Positions 5,106 through 13,261 of a stretch of DNA of 19,119 nucleotides are shown here, piece after piece. A model generated the notes under the pieces. The model saw only the letters and a list, made by a program, of their open reading frames with translations, made no database searches and was not told the DNA's origin. Origin of the DNA: Chloroflexota bacterium (GTDB lineage: Bacteria > Chloroflexota > Anaerolineae > VGOG01); contig JAUWYT010000002.1 in NCBI GenBank assembly GCA_030615705.1, forward strand, positions 1 through 19,119. Reading direction: 5' to 3'. The translations under genes were made by a program, and so were the position numbers. Positions within the stretch are counted from its first letter, which is position 1. Every line of letters starts with the position of its first letter.

Positions 5106-6047
5106 CTATGTGAAATACCTCTCAGGTACATGCTGCAATACGATTGCTTCCACCATATCCAGATGTTGCAGGTTAATGAAGTAATGGCAGTGCACCACCA
5201 GTCGTTCCAGATCACGCTTTCTGGCCAGCCAGCCACCACCGTCCACGAAGTTCACGAAAGCCCGATTTTCGCTATTACGACTATTGACGCGGCAAACCCG
5301 TTCGTAGGCAGACATCATGTAATCTTCCTTTGTTATCTGATCAATACTCGTGGTTTCCTGGAAAGAACCCACGATAACTACCCAAGCATCTTCGAAGCTG
5401 GGCACAGCGAAAAGGCCAATATTCGCCTTGACGAACATGGGGTGCACTCTAGTATAGGTCAAGCCATGTTTGGCCTTGATCTCCTCCAACTGTGCTCGTA
5501 TTCTTCCGTCTACCTTTTGCTTTTTCCGATCCTCATAACTCCCGATCAGTGATTCTTTGTAGCGTATACGCCTGGCGGCTTGGGAAATGCCCTTAATCTC
5601 ACGATAGTTGAGCATATCCAGATAGTGGCGGGGGACATGTTGCTTCAGTTCTCTATCTCTCTTACCATCAACCAGCACTTCTGCCATGACGTGCGCAAAA
5701 TCTGGTTCACACGCGAGCTTGCTTTTGACCTCTCTCATACTCCATTCGCCGTCAAGATCGCCCGGAATGCGCCGTAACTTTTGCAACAACGAAACGATGT
5801 ACTTGAACTTCTCTTCGGACAGACCTATGTCTTTCAAGATCACATCCAGGGCATTATTCTTCTGACTGAGGAAATCGGCTATGTCGGCCACATTGATGTC
5901 TGCCGCTTCTGATACGCGCTGATCCCGCGCTGTTTCCAGCAAAGCTTCCACCTCGGCCTTGAGTTCCCTTTCGAGCTCTTCGTCTACGAGAAAGACGACC
6001 GAACTGTCCCAAGCTTCTTGAAAAGAGATTTTGCGCGCTTTAATCAT
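5106..6047 (-). CDS. Putative type II restriction endonuclease, without a visible methyltransferase
   Basis: The 313-residue protein ends with AFVNFVDGGGWLARKRDL followed by HYFINLQHLDMVEAIVL. This resembles the C-terminal D-G-x-G-W...L...NL-x-L block of DpnII-like endonucleases. A middle part, FEDAWVVIVGSFQETTS, looks like the core strands of a PD-(D/E)XK fold, but where DpnII has E-x-N I read V-G-S, so I cannot name a catalytic triad. The N-terminal 130 residues look helical and may recognise DNA. No DNA methyltransferase lies beside it, which is unusual for a restriction enzyme. It is either an orphan or decayed enzyme, or one whose partner is elsewhere. By eye the gene is more AT-rich than dinG and efp, which fits acquisition by transfer. 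A probable promoter lies at 6345-6373. Confidence 0.5.
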   Translation of the reverse strand: MIKARKISFQEAWDSSVVFLVDEELERELKAEVEALLETARDQRVSEAADINVADIADFLSQKNNALDVILKDIGLSEEKFKYIVSLLQKLRRIPGDLDGEWSMREVKSKLACEPDFAHVMAEVLVDGKRDRELKQHVPRHYLDMLNYREIKGISQAARRIRYKESLIGSYEDRKKQKVDGRIRAQLEEIKAKHGLTYTRVHPMFVKANIGLFAVPSFEDAWVVIVGSFQETTSIDQITKEDYMMSAYERVCRVNSRNSENRAFVNFVDGGGWLARKRDLERLVVHCHYFINLQHLDMVEAIVLQHVPERYFT

Positions 6048-6080
6048 GATTGCAGCTCCAACTTGACCGCTTTCAGAACC

Positions 6081-6256
6081 TTACCCTATCTCTGGAGCCT
6101 CGCTAAGGTAATGCTGTATCCATTGACCATCTTCATTGAGCTGCCATATCTCCTTGACAACATCACCCCAGTCATGATCATCCGGATTAAGGAGCTATCA
6201 CCTGCCTCTTTCAACGTCTGCCCGAATTTTTTTCTGTCTGGATATACAGTGTGCAT
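6081..6256 (-). pseudogene. Small ORF with apparent frameshift, unknown function
   Basis: An ATG at 6256, preceded by AGAGGTGAG at good spacing, opens MHTVYPDRKKFGQTLKEAGDSS. In that frame it runs on to 6086 as a composition with many Met and Ser, unlike a normal protein. One codon phase away the sequence reads PDDHDWGDVVKEIWQLNEDG and on to a TAA at 6081, which looks far more protein-like. A single-base change near 6190-6200 would join the two parts into a protein of about 58 residues. I do not recognise it. It lies between a promoter and the putative endonuclease, so it may have been a partner such as a controller or small antitoxin-like protein. That is inference only. Confidence 0.35.
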
Positions 6257-6344
6257 AATCTCACCTCTGTGAATTACGCAAGCCTTCTCTCAGTTGTCCT
6301 CTCTTAGACTGTTCTTTCTACTTGGCCGGGACTTCGTACAACTG

Positions 6345-6373
6345 ATTATGAACGTCCTCTTGATCGCTGTCAA
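6345..6373 (-). promoter_or_regulatory. Promoter for the small ORF and putative endonuclease
   Basis: On the minus strand TTGACA (6368-6373), 17 nt, CATAAT (6345-6350): 11 of 12 consensus matches. It begins only 10 nt after the dinG stop, so the following genes need not depend on dinG transcription. Confidence 0.65.
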
Positions 6374-6382
6374 ATCCATAAA

Positions 6383-9235
6383 TCAGAAGAGACTCTGTTG
6401 GTGCGCCTCTTTCTCATCAATCCAACGGGCAGCCGCGCCGGGCAGTCCAGCGAGAGGGCCGCGCCGCACGGTGCAGGCGGGCAAGGAGTCGAGAAAGGCC
6501 TGGCCGTAGGACTTGGTTTGGATGCGCTTGTCCAGGATCACCACCACGCCGCGGTCGGTCTTGCTCCTGATGAGCCGGCCGAAGCCCTGACGAAGGCGGA
6601 GGATGGCCTCCGGCAGGGCGTACTGGCTGAAGGGCTCATCGAAGGTCTCGCTGCGGGCGGCGAAGACGGGTTCGCTGGGCACGGAAAAGGGCACCCTGGC
6701 GATGACCAGACAACTCAGGGCCTCGCCCACCACGTCAATGCCCTCCCAGAAACTCCGAGTTCCCAACAGGACAGACCGCGGAGTGGTGCGGAAGTTCTCC
6801 AAGAGCTGCTTGCGGGAGGTGCCGCCGCCCTGGGTGTAGACCACGATCTCATCCTCGGCCAGGGGGCGGGCGATGGCTTTGGAGGTGTTGCGCAGTTGGC
6901 TGTAGGAGGTGAAGAGCACCAGAGTCCGCCCGCGCGTGGCCCGGCAGAGGTCAATGAGAGCCTGCTCCACGGTTCTCTGGTAGTAGGGCTGATAGGGCTC
7001 AGGGATGTCAGTGGGCAGGTAGAGAAGGGTGGAGCTGGCATAGTCGAAGGGGGAGCCGACGGCCGCTTCCTCCGCCTCCCATGCGCTCAGCCGCTCCCGG
7101 ATGAAATCGAATTCGCCCTCGGTGCGCAGGGTGGCCGAGGTGAGAATTACGCACTCCTTGGGCATGAAGAGATGCTTTTGTACCAGGGGCCCCACGTGGA
7201 GCGGGGCAGCGTGCAGAGAGATCTCCCCATCCTGCGCGCTGACCTCGGCCCAATAGATGCCCGCAGATGACGGTTGGATAATGAGAGCGTTCATCTGTTC
7301 GTAAAGCTCCCGGGTGCGGTGGCTGTAGCTGAGCAGCTCCTGCGACAGGTCCTCCTGGTCTGGGATATTGTAATCATCCAGTCCCAACAGCCCACTGGAC
7401 AGGCGTTCCAGTCCCTCGCCGATGTGAAGCAGGTGTTGGGATAGATTATCCCAGGCGATCTCCACGTTGTCCCAAGCGGGCTGCACGCGGATGCCCCCCG
7501 TCAGGCGGATCATTTGGTTATATGGACCCCTGCTTTGGCTGTGCTCCTCCAAGAAACAGTCCAGCCCGTTGAAGAACTGGTAAAGGGTTCGCTGAGCGGC
7601 TTCTACCTCCTCGTGCAGACTGTTGATGTAGCGCTCCATCTCCCCTTCGATGGCCTCCGGCACCTTACCACGATAGCGGGTCAAGAGGTCGGCCAGGAAC
7701 CCACCCGGGCGCTTTTTACCCAAGCTCTGACTTAGCCCATTCAGCAGCCGCTCCATCCGCCCCCGATCCACGGCGAAGCTCAGTTGTCGGGTGGTGCTCT
7801 CCTCCAAGTGATGGGCCTCGTCTACAATGAGGCAGCGGTAATCGGGCAGGACGCGATTCTCGACGGCTACATCGGACAAGAGCAAGGCGTGGTTGACCAC
7901 GATGAGGTGGGCCCGCTCCGCCTCTCGGCGGGCCCGGTAGAAGAAGCACCTGCCCTCTTGGCGGTAACGGCACCGCTCGGCCAGACAGGTCTCGGCGTCG
8001 GCACAGACCCGGCTCCAGAGGGCCTGCTCCTTGTAGTCGGGCACGAAGAGCTCGGCCTGGTCGCCCGTCACAGTGCTGGGCAGCCAGACCAGGATCTTGG
8101 CTAGCAGCCGCATCTCCTCGAGTGAGGAGGGGCCGCTGTGGCGAAAAGCGGCCAGCCGGCGCAGGCAGATATAGTTGCTGCGCCCCTTGAGAAGGGCCGC
8201 CTTGAACTCAAAAGGTAGGATGCGCTGCAGGTCGGGGATGTCCTTCCCATAGAGTTGGTCCTGCAAATTAATTGTATTGGTGGAGATGACCACCCGCTCC
8301 CCGTTTTGGGTAGCAAAGTGAGCAGCGGGCAGCAGATAAGCCATAGACTTGCCCGTGCCCGTTCCCGCTTCCACCAGCAGGTGTTGGCTCTCGTTGAAAG
8401 CCCTGGCCACTGCCCTCAGCATCTCCACCTGTTGAGGGCGGTACTCGTAGCCAGGGAAATCCTGGGCGAAGGCTCCACCCTCCTCCAGCATGGCCGCCAA
8501 ACCGTCCACGTCCAAAGGCTTTCGCTCAGCGGATGGCTTTAGGGGGCGCTCGTCTCCCTTGGTGAGGAGGCTCAACGAGCCCTCGCCGTCCAGGGCCCCC
8601 TTGGCCAGTAACTGTTGGCCAATGCTGCCCACGAAAGCCGAGCGAGCCTTGGTGCGCTCCAGGTCACGGAAGACCTGGCGGAGTGGCCAGTCTACCTGAG
8701 CCGCCAAGCGATTGATCTCCTGGATGACGCTCAAATCCAGTTTTGATGCCTGTTCCACCAGGGCCAGGAAGAGGTCCTTAGTAGCTAGCGCGTCTTCCAG
8801 GGCACGGTGTCGAGTGGAAAACCGGATGTTCAGAGCTTCAGCTAGCTTCCCCAAGCTATAGCGAGTGACATGGGGCAGGAGGATGCTGGCCAGTTCGAAG
8901 GTGTCAATGGCTAAATTGCCCAAGAAGAGCCCCTGGCGGTTGAGGAAGCCCAGGTCAAAGGACACGCTATGGCCAACGATGGGGTAGTCCTTGACGAAGC
9001 TCAAGAGGGTTCCAATGATCGAGGGGAGGGAGGGGGCGGCGTCTACTTCTTCTTGGGCGATGCCCGTCAACTGTTGGACCTTATAGGGGATGGGTCTCTG
9101 GGGGTTGACCAGGCTGGACCATGTCTCCAAGACCTGCTCATCGCGGAACTTAACCACCCCCATCTCGATGATGGCGTCGCGGTCAGGATCCAATCCCGTA
9201 GTTTCCAAATCCAGAGCGACGTAGATGCGGCTCAT
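6383..9235 (-). CDS. dinG: DinG-family DNA helicase fused to DnaQ-type 3'-5' exonuclease
   Basis: The 950-residue protein has two parts. Residues 1-165 form a DEDDh exonuclease with D9/E11 (LDLETTG), D94 (HSVSFDLGF), H143 and D148 (HRALEDA). From about 260 comes an XPD/DinG superfamily 2 helicase: Walker A AGTGTGKS (290-297), DEAH box 472-475, motif V SFWEGIDVVGEAL, motif VI RLRQGFGRLIRS near the end. Four cysteines fit a 4Fe-4S cluster domain: C357, C417, C422 and C430. The architecture matches Firmicutes-type DinG (about 930 aa). Some of those have lost the cluster and act mainly as a nuclease; here both halves look intact. It probably unwinds and trims DNA or R-loop intermediates during repair. 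No clear Shine-Dalgarno precedes the ATG. A promoter candidate is at 9388-9416. Confidence 0.94.
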   Translation of the reverse strand: MSRIYVALDLETTGLDPDRDAIIEMGVVKFRDEQVLETWSSLVNPQRPIPYKVQQLTGIAQEEVDAAPSLPSIIGTLLSFVKDYPIVGHSVSFDLGFLNRQGLFLGNLAIDTFELASILLPHVTRYSLGKLAEALNIRFSTRHRALEDALATKDLFLALVEQASKLDLSVIQEINRLAAQVDWPLRQVFRDLERTKARSAFVGSIGQQLLAKGALDGEGSLSLLTKGDERPLKPSAERKPLDVDGLAAMLEEGGAFAQDFPGYEYRPQQVEMLRAVARAFNESQHLLVEAGTGTGKSMAYLLPAAHFATQNGERVVISTNTINLQDQLYGKDIPDLQRILPFEFKAALLKGRSNYICLRRLAAFRHSGPSSLEEMRLLAKILVWLPSTVTGDQAELFVPDYKEQALWSRVCADAETCLAERCRYRQEGRCFFYRARREAERAHLIVVNHALLLSDVAVENRVLPDYRCLIVDEAHHLEESTTRQLSFAVDRGRMERLLNGLSQSLGKKRPGGFLADLLTRYRGKVPEAIEGEMERYINSLHEEVEAAQRTLYQFFNGLDCFLEEHSQSRGPYNQMIRLTGGIRVQPAWDNVEIAWDNLSQHLLHIGEGLERLSSGLLGLDDYNIPDQEDLSQELLSYSHRTRELYEQMNALIIQPSSAGIYWAEVSAQDGEISLHAAPLHVGPLVQKHLFMPKECVILTSATLRTEGEFDFIRERLSAWEAEEAAVGSPFDYASSTLLYLPTDIPEPYQPYYQRTVEQALIDLCRATRGRTLVLFTSYSQLRNTSKAIARPLAEDEIVVYTQGGGTSRKQLLENFRTTPRSVLLGTRSFWEGIDVVGEALSCLVIARVPFSVPSEPVFAARSETFDEPFSQYALPEAILRLRQGFGRLIRSKTDRGVVVILDKRIQTKSYGQAFLDSLPACTVRRGPLAGLPGAAARWIDEKEAHQQSLF

Positions 9236-9355
9236 AGCTTCGATCTAGGCCCGCACGGGGGATGCAAATCCCCATGCTGAGAGCTCAAGTGCACCAAGGC
9301 GCACTCCCAGGAGTGGCTTTTCATCCGACGGCTCGACCGAGGTCTTTGGCTTTCA

Positions 9356-9379
9356 GCCTGCGAATTTGCATTCGCAGGC
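9356..9379. other. Perfect 10-bp hairpin in the dinG upstream region
   Basis: GCCTGCGAAT (9356-9365) and ATTCGCAGGC (9370-9379) pair perfectly around a 4-nt loop. On the minus strand it sits a few nt after the predicted dinG transcription start, so it would form near the mRNA 5' end. No U-tract follows on either strand. Confidence 0.5.
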
Positions 9380-9387
9380 CAACGTGA

Positions 9388-9416
9388 ATTATACTACAAA
9401 ACAGCCTCGCTGGAAA
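9388..9416 (-). promoter_or_regulatory. Promoter candidate for dinG
   Basis: On the minus strand TTTCCA (9411-9416), 17 nt, TATAAT (9388-9393). The -10 is perfect and the -35 matches 4 of 6. It lies in the 201-bp gap between the methyltransferase stop and dinG. Confidence 0.5.
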
Positions 9417-9436
9417 GAGCATTTTTTGTTGCCCGG

Positions 9437-10213
9437 TCATAACCGCCGGCGTTGCCGTGCCGCCTCGAAAAGGATGACACTAGCAGCTACGGCGGCGTTC
9501 AGGGACTCCGCCCCGCCGTGCATGGGGATGGCAATCGTGGCTGCAGCTAACTCCCTCGCCTCCCGGCTGGCCCCGTGGGCCTCGCCACCGATGATCAGAG
9601 CCGAGGGCCGTGTCCAATCCACTTCGTAGTAAGCCCGCTTGGCCCGCACATCGGCCAATAGAATCTGAACACCAGCCAAAGCCTCGGCGATCTCCGGCCA
9701 ACTCAGGGCCACGATGGGCAGCCGAAAGTGGGCGCCCATGGCTCCTCGCACCACCTTAGGGTTGTAAGAGTCCACCGTCTTCGGGGCCAGGATAACCTGC
9801 TCCACCCTGGCGGCGTTGGCCGAGCGAAGGATGCTGCCTAAGTTACCCGGGTCGCGCAGCCGGTCCACAACCAAACCCAACGAGGGGCTAGGAGGCGGGG
9901 CCAGTTCGACGAAGGGCACGACAGCCAATACGCCCTGGGGGGAGACGGTGTCAGCCATGGCTTTCATCACCTTCTCGCTCACAGCGGAAGCGGGAGAGCC
10001 CCCTTTCTGTATCTCTACCAACAGCTCCCGACCGCCCGGGATGGCATCTACCCCCTCGTTATAAAAGAGAAGAGCGGGCACGATTCCCGCTCTAAACGCC
10101 TCCTCCACCAAACGGACGCCCTCGATGACGAAGCGCCTCTCACGATAACGAACCCGTCGCCTGTAGAGGGAACGAACGTATTTGACCTTCTCGTTGCCAG
10201 TGCTGGTGATCAT
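9437..10213 (-). CDS. TrmH/SpoU-family RNA 2'-O-ribose methyltransferase
   Basis: The 258-residue protein shows a small N-terminal RNA-binding (L30e-like) domain (about 1-100) and a SPOUT catalytic domain. The three SpoU motifs are present: VDRLRDPGNLGSILRSA (116-132, with N124 and R130), IIGGEAHG (207-214, E211) and IPMHGGAESLNAAVAASVILFE (229-250, N239). These form the knotted S-adenosylmethionine site that methylates ribose 2'-OH in rRNA or tRNA. Members of this layout include RlmB and TsnR-like enzymes, usually acting on 23S rRNA. The exact target cannot be read from sequence. It starts 21 nt after the rplT stop and so probably belongs to the infC-rpmI-rplT operon, an arrangement seen in many bacteria. 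Length is normal. Confidence 0.92.
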   Translation of the reverse strand: MITSTGNEKVKYVRSLYRRRVRYRERRFVIEGVRLVEEAFRAGIVPALLFYNEGVDAIPGGRELLVEIQKGGSPASAVSEKVMKAMADTVSPQGVLAVVPFVELAPPPSPSLGLVVDRLRDPGNLGSILRSANAARVEQVILAPKTVDSYNPKVVRGAMGAHFRLPIVALSWPEIAEALAGVQILLADVRAKRAYYEVDWTRPSALIIGGEAHGASREARELAAATIAIPMHGGAESLNAAVAASVILFEAARQRRRL

Positions 10214-10234
10214 GACGACCCATAAGGAAGAGCC

Positions 10235-10588
10235 CTAACTCGCCCCCTTGGCTACCTCGATCAAATGGGCGAAGGCATCGGCGTCCTCGATGGCCATCTC
10301 GGCCAGGATCTTGCGATCGAGTTCCACTCCCGCCTGTTTAAGCCCGTATATGAAGCGGCTGTAGGATAGCCCGCTCTGGCGGGCCGCGGCGTTGATGCGC
10401 GCGATCCAAAGCCTTCTCATGTCGCGCTTGCGATTGCGGCGATCGCGATAGGCATAGTGCAACGATTTCAGCATGGCCTCGTTAGCGCGACGGAATAGCG
10501 CGTGCCTGGTCCCCCTCTGGCCCTTAGTGAGTTTGAGCATTTTCTTATGACGCCGACGGGCCCTCGGCCCTCCTTTAACCCTTGGCAA
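10235..10588 (-). CDS. rplT: Large ribosomal subunit protein bL20
   Basis: The 117-residue protein begins [26 protein letters not shown] and contains the [23 protein letters not shown] segment, both diagnostic of bL20. It has the standard long basic N-terminal extension that threads into 23S rRNA and a globular C-terminal domain. bL20 is needed for 50S assembly and in many bacteria represses its own operon by binding the mRNA leader. It is 16 nt downstream of rpmI and 21 nt upstream of the methyltransferase, all on the minus strand. The possible L20 target would be the leader before infC (11336-11427). Confidence 0.98.
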   Translation of the reverse strand: MPRVKGGPRARRRHKKMLKLTKGQRGTRHALFRRANEAMLKSLHYAYRDRRNRKRDMRRLWIARINAAARQSGLSYSRFIYGLKQAGVELDRKILAEMAIEDADAFAHLIEVAKGAS

Positions 10589-10604
10589 ATTTCAAATCCC
10601 TCCC

Positions 10605-10817
10605 CTAGCGGCTTTTCTTGAGATACGGCGCCAGCCTCCTAACCCGCTTGATATCTCCCGGCGCTGTGACCTCGTGCATCTCGTCGAACATACGCTTGAC
10701 GCGCTTCGACTTCCTGCGACGCAAGTGGCTCTTGCCCACCTTAGTGCGCAAAAGCTTGCCACGTTTGCTGTATTTAAACCTCTTAGCTGTCGCCTTGTGA
10801 GTTTTGATCTTAGGCAA
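10605..10817 (-). CDS. rpmI: Large ribosomal subunit protein bL35
   Basis: The 70-residue, very basic protein starts MPKIKTHKATAKRFKYSKRGKLLR and matches bL35 throughout (KTHK-x-x-AKRF-x-x-T/S-x-x-GK, then H/S-L-R-x-x-K-S-K-R). Family length is about 65 aa. It follows infC by 11 nt and precedes rplT by 16 nt, the universal infC-rpmI-rplT order, so it is surely part of that operon and likely under the same leader control. Confidence 0.97.
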   Translation of the reverse strand: MPKIKTHKATAKRFKYSKRGKLLRTKVGKSHLRRRKSKRVKRMFDEMHEVTAPGDIKRVRRLAPYLKKSR

Positions 10818-10828
10818 TGAACTACCTC

Positions 10829-11335
10829 CTATTTAGGACTCAGAATCATGAGCATGCTGCGGCCCTCCATACGAGGCGCTTGCTCGATTTCGGAAACCTC
10901 CCCTAATTCCTCCGCGATCCTGTTCAGCATCTCCCGCCCGAGCTCGGGATAGGTGATCTCGCGCCCGCGAAAGCGGACTCGAACCTTGACCTTGAGGCCA
11001 TCGTTGAGGAAACGGCGGGCATCCCTGACTTTGAAGGCCACGTCGTGCTCACCGGTCTTGGGACGCAGGCGAATTTCCTTGACCTCTGCCCTATGAGCTT
11101 TCCTAGCCTTCCTCTCCTTTTTAGCCTGCTCGTACAGGAATTTGCCATAATCCATCATCCGGCAAACGGGTGGGTCGGCGTTAGGAGCTACCTCGACCAG
11201 GTCCAGGTCACGAGCCCGGGCGGACTCCAGGGCATCTCGGTGGGGCACGATCCCCACCTGCTGACCGTTCTCGTCAATCAGACGAACCTCTTTGGCTCTG
11301 ATGCCCTCGTTGACGCGATGTCTCTTTTTGCTGAT
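10829..11335 (-). CDS. infC: Translation initiation factor IF-3, probable AUC start codon
   Basis: The protein has the IF3 N-domain (RVNEGIRAKEVRLIDENGQQVGIVPH...), a linker (DYGKFLYEQAKKERKARK) and a C-domain with KEIRLRPKTGEHDVAFKVRDARRFL and VKVRVRFRGREITYPELG. IF3 binds the 30S subunit, blocks early 50S joining and proofreads the start codon. Conserved sequence extends upstream of the first GTG (11257) back to ATC at 11335. Between them there is no ATG, GTG or TTG in frame, and a stop TGA lies just four codons upstream of the ATC. GAGGTG stands 5 nt before the ATC. I therefore place the start at ATC, giving 168 aa. Non-AUG starts (AUU, AUA, AUC) are well known for infC and let IF3 repress its own translation. 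Confidence 0.93.
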   Translation of the reverse strand: MSKKRHRVNEGIRAKEVRLIDENGQQVGIVPHRDALESARARDLDLVEVAPNADPPVCRMMDYGKFLYEQAKKERKARKAHRAEVKEIRLRPKTGEHDVAFKVRDARRFLNDGLKVKVRVRFRGREITYPELGREMLNRIAEELGEVSEIEQAPRMEGRSMLMILSPK

Positions 11336-11383
11336 ACTCTCACCTCACTGATTAATCTGATGGTCTGTTGGCCCGATGGTCAA

Positions 11384-11416
11384 TTGGTCCAAGGCCAAAC
11401 GTAGACTTTGGACTAA
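11384..11416 (-). promoter_or_regulatory. Imperfect hairpin in the infC leader, possible L20-type control element
   Basis: TTGGTCCAAGG (11384-11394) and CTTTGGACTAA (11406-11416) are complementary at 9 of 11 positions around an 11-nt loop. It lies within the approximately 90-nt leader between the predicted start (about 11427) and the infC start. Leaders of this operon are L20 targets in other bacteria; whether this one is, is inference. Confidence 0.3.
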
Positions 11417-11433
11417 TCGCCCCACTGACCAAG

Positions 11434-11462
11434 AATATAACACATTTGGGCAGAGAAGTCAA
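11434..11462 (-). promoter_or_regulatory. Promoter of the infC-rpmI-rplT-methyltransferase operon
   Basis: On the minus strand TTGACT (11457-11462), 17 nt, TATATT (11434-11439): 10 of 12 consensus matches. It sits in the 146-bp gap after thrS, giving infC its own transcript besides any readthrough from thrS. Confidence 0.65.
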
Positions 11463-11481
11463 ATCAACCTGAAGCAATGAG

Positions 11482-13233
11482 TTAAATGTCGCGCTTCTCA
11501 GCGATGGCCTCCTGAGCCATCTTGATGAACTCGGCCACAGTGCGCGGCCCCAGGTCCTCCTCGGTTCGCAAGCGCAGGGACACCGTCCCCTCCGCCGCTT
11601 CCCGATCTCCCACCACCAGCATGTAGGGTATCTTCTCCAGTTGAGCCTGGCGAATCTTGGCCTGCATGCGTTCGGCCGAATCGTCAACCTCCACGCGCAG
11701 CCCCGCCTCCTTCAGCTCGTCCCGCAACTTGTAGGCGTAGTCGTTGTGGCGGTCGGCGATGGGGATGAGTCGAGCTTGTACCGGCGCCAGCCACACCGGG
11801 AAGGCACCTGCATAGTGCTCGATGAGGACGCCGAAGAAGCGCTCCAGGGAACCCAAAAGCGTCCGGTGAACCATGTAGGGGCGATGCTCTCGCCCATCCG
11901 GGCCGACGAAGGTCATGTCGAAGCGCTCTGGTATGTTGAAGTCGAACTGGATGGTCGTGCACTGCCACAGACGGCCCAGGGCATCTTTGATGTGGACGTC
12001 AATCTTGGGCCCATAGAACACCGCTTCACCCTCCATCCGCCTGTGGGGGAGATTCCTCCGCTCCAGCGCCTTAACCAGTGACCCTTCCGCCACCTCCCAC
12101 GTGGCATCGTCACCGATGTACTTCTCTTTGCGCTCCGGGTCGCGCACCGAGAGAGCCATTTCGTATTCCTGAAAGCCGAAGGCGCCCAAGATATGTGAGG
12201 TCAGATCCAGGCAACCCAAGACCTCGTCTTCAATCTGGTCAGGTCGGCAGATGATGTGGGCATCGTCCTGGGTGAAGCCCCGCACTCGCATCAGCCCATG
12301 CAAGACACCGCTTCGCTCATAGCGGTAGACTGTGCCCAGCTCTGCCCAACGAAGGGGCAATTCGCGGTAACTGCGCGTCCTGGTTTTGTAGATCATGATG
12401 TGGAAGGGGCAGTTCATGGGCTTGATGAAGTACTCCTGGCCGTCGATATCCATGGGCGAGTACATATTCTCCCGGTAGAAATCCAAGTGCCCACTCGTCT
12501 GCCACAGCGATGCCTTGCCGATGTGAGGCGAGTAGACGATTTCGTACCCGGCCTTGTAATGCTCCTGTCGCCAGAAGTCCTCGATGATGGTGCGAATGAG
12601 CCCCCCCTTGGGGTGCCAGTGGATCAAGCCTGCGCCGCTCTCCTCGTGGGTGCTGAAGAGGTCTAGCTCCCGGCCCAGCCTGCGGTGATCGCGCTTCTCG
12701 ATCTCCTTCAGCCTATGAAGGTAGGCCTCCAGCTCCTCCTGAGTGAACCAGACGGTGCCGTAGATGCGTTGCAGCATGGGCCGCTGCTCGTCGCCCCGCC
12801 AGTAGGCGCCAGCGATGCTGAGGAGCTTGACGGCCACCGGGTTGATCTGGCCCGTGTGCTCCAGGTGCGGCCCGCGGCAGAGGTCAGTGAAGGTATCGTG
12901 TGAGTATATGGAGATGACCTCTCCTTCTCCCATATCCCTTATGAGCTCCAGCTTGTAGGGCTGGTCGGCGAAGATCTCCTCCGCCTCTTCTAGGGATACC
13001 TCGCGGCGTACAAATGGCTTGTGGGCCTCAATGCTCCCCCTCATGCGAGCCTCGATCTCCTCCAGATCCTCTGGCGTTACGGAACGGGGCAAGTCGAAGT
13101 CGTAATAGAAGCCGTCCTCGATAGGCGGCCCGATGCCCAGCTTGGTCTCGGGGAACATCGAAAGCACCGCCTCGGCCATGACGTGGGCTGTAGAGTGGCG
13201 CAGGGCATCAAGCTCATTCTTCTTCTCAACCAT
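11482..13233 (-). CDS. thrS: Threonyl-tRNA synthetase lacking the TGS domain
   Basis: The 583-residue protein starts MVEKKNELDALRHSTAHVMAEAV. H13 and H17 are the HxxxH of the editing (SAD) domain, with the DLCRGPHLEHT motif later. The class II core has MNCPFHI with its zinc-binding Cys, motif 2 (YRYERSGVLHGLMRVRGFTQDDAHI) and motif 3 (YMVHRTLLGSLERFFGVLIEHYAGAFP). The anticodon-binding domain fills the C-terminus. It ligates threonine to tRNA-Thr and removes mischarged serine. Compared with E. coli ThrRS (642 aa) the N-terminal TGS domain is absent. I use ATG 13233 because AAGGAGG lies 5-6 nt before it. The frame stays open upstream to 13383 but that runs through the T-box terminator. Expression is controlled by the T-box at 13262-13585. 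Confidence 0.97.
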   Translation of the reverse strand: MVEKKNELDALRHSTAHVMAEAVLSMFPETKLGIGPPIEDGFYYDFDLPRSVTPEDLEEIEARMRGSIEAHKPFVRREVSLEEAEEIFADQPYKLELIRDMGEGEVISIYSHDTFTDLCRGPHLEHTGQINPVAVKLLSIAGAYWRGDEQRPMLQRIYGTVWFTQEELEAYLHRLKEIEKRDHRRLGRELDLFSTHEESGAGLIHWHPKGGLIRTIIEDFWRQEHYKAGYEIVYSPHIGKASLWQTSGHLDFYRENMYSPMDIDGQEYFIKPMNCPFHIMIYKTRTRSYRELPLRWAELGTVYRYERSGVLHGLMRVRGFTQDDAHIICRPDQIEDEVLGCLDLTSHILGAFGFQEYEMALSVRDPERKEKYIGDDATWEVAEGSLVKALERRNLPHRRMEGEAVFYGPKIDVHIKDALGRLWQCTTIQFDFNIPERFDMTFVGPDGREHRPYMVHRTLLGSLERFFGVLIEHYAGAFPVWLAPVQARLIPIADRHNDYAYKLRDELKEAGLRVEVDDSAERMQAKIRQAQLEKIPYMLVVGDREAAEGTVSLRLRTEEDLGPRTVAEFIKMAQEAIAEKRDI

Positions 13234-13261
13234 GATATCCTCCTTCAGCGTTTTGCTGGTT

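Noticed and set aside
6300..6390. Protein-like reading (TESLLIYGFDSDQEDVHNQL) in another frame just past the dinG stop
   Set aside because: Only about 30 codons, no start, and dinG already ends normally; it overlaps a strong promoter. It may be a gene remnant but cannot be supported.
9356..9379. Terminator of the methyltransferase operon
   Set aside because: The stem is perfect but has no U-tract on the minus strand and lies beyond the predicted dinG start.
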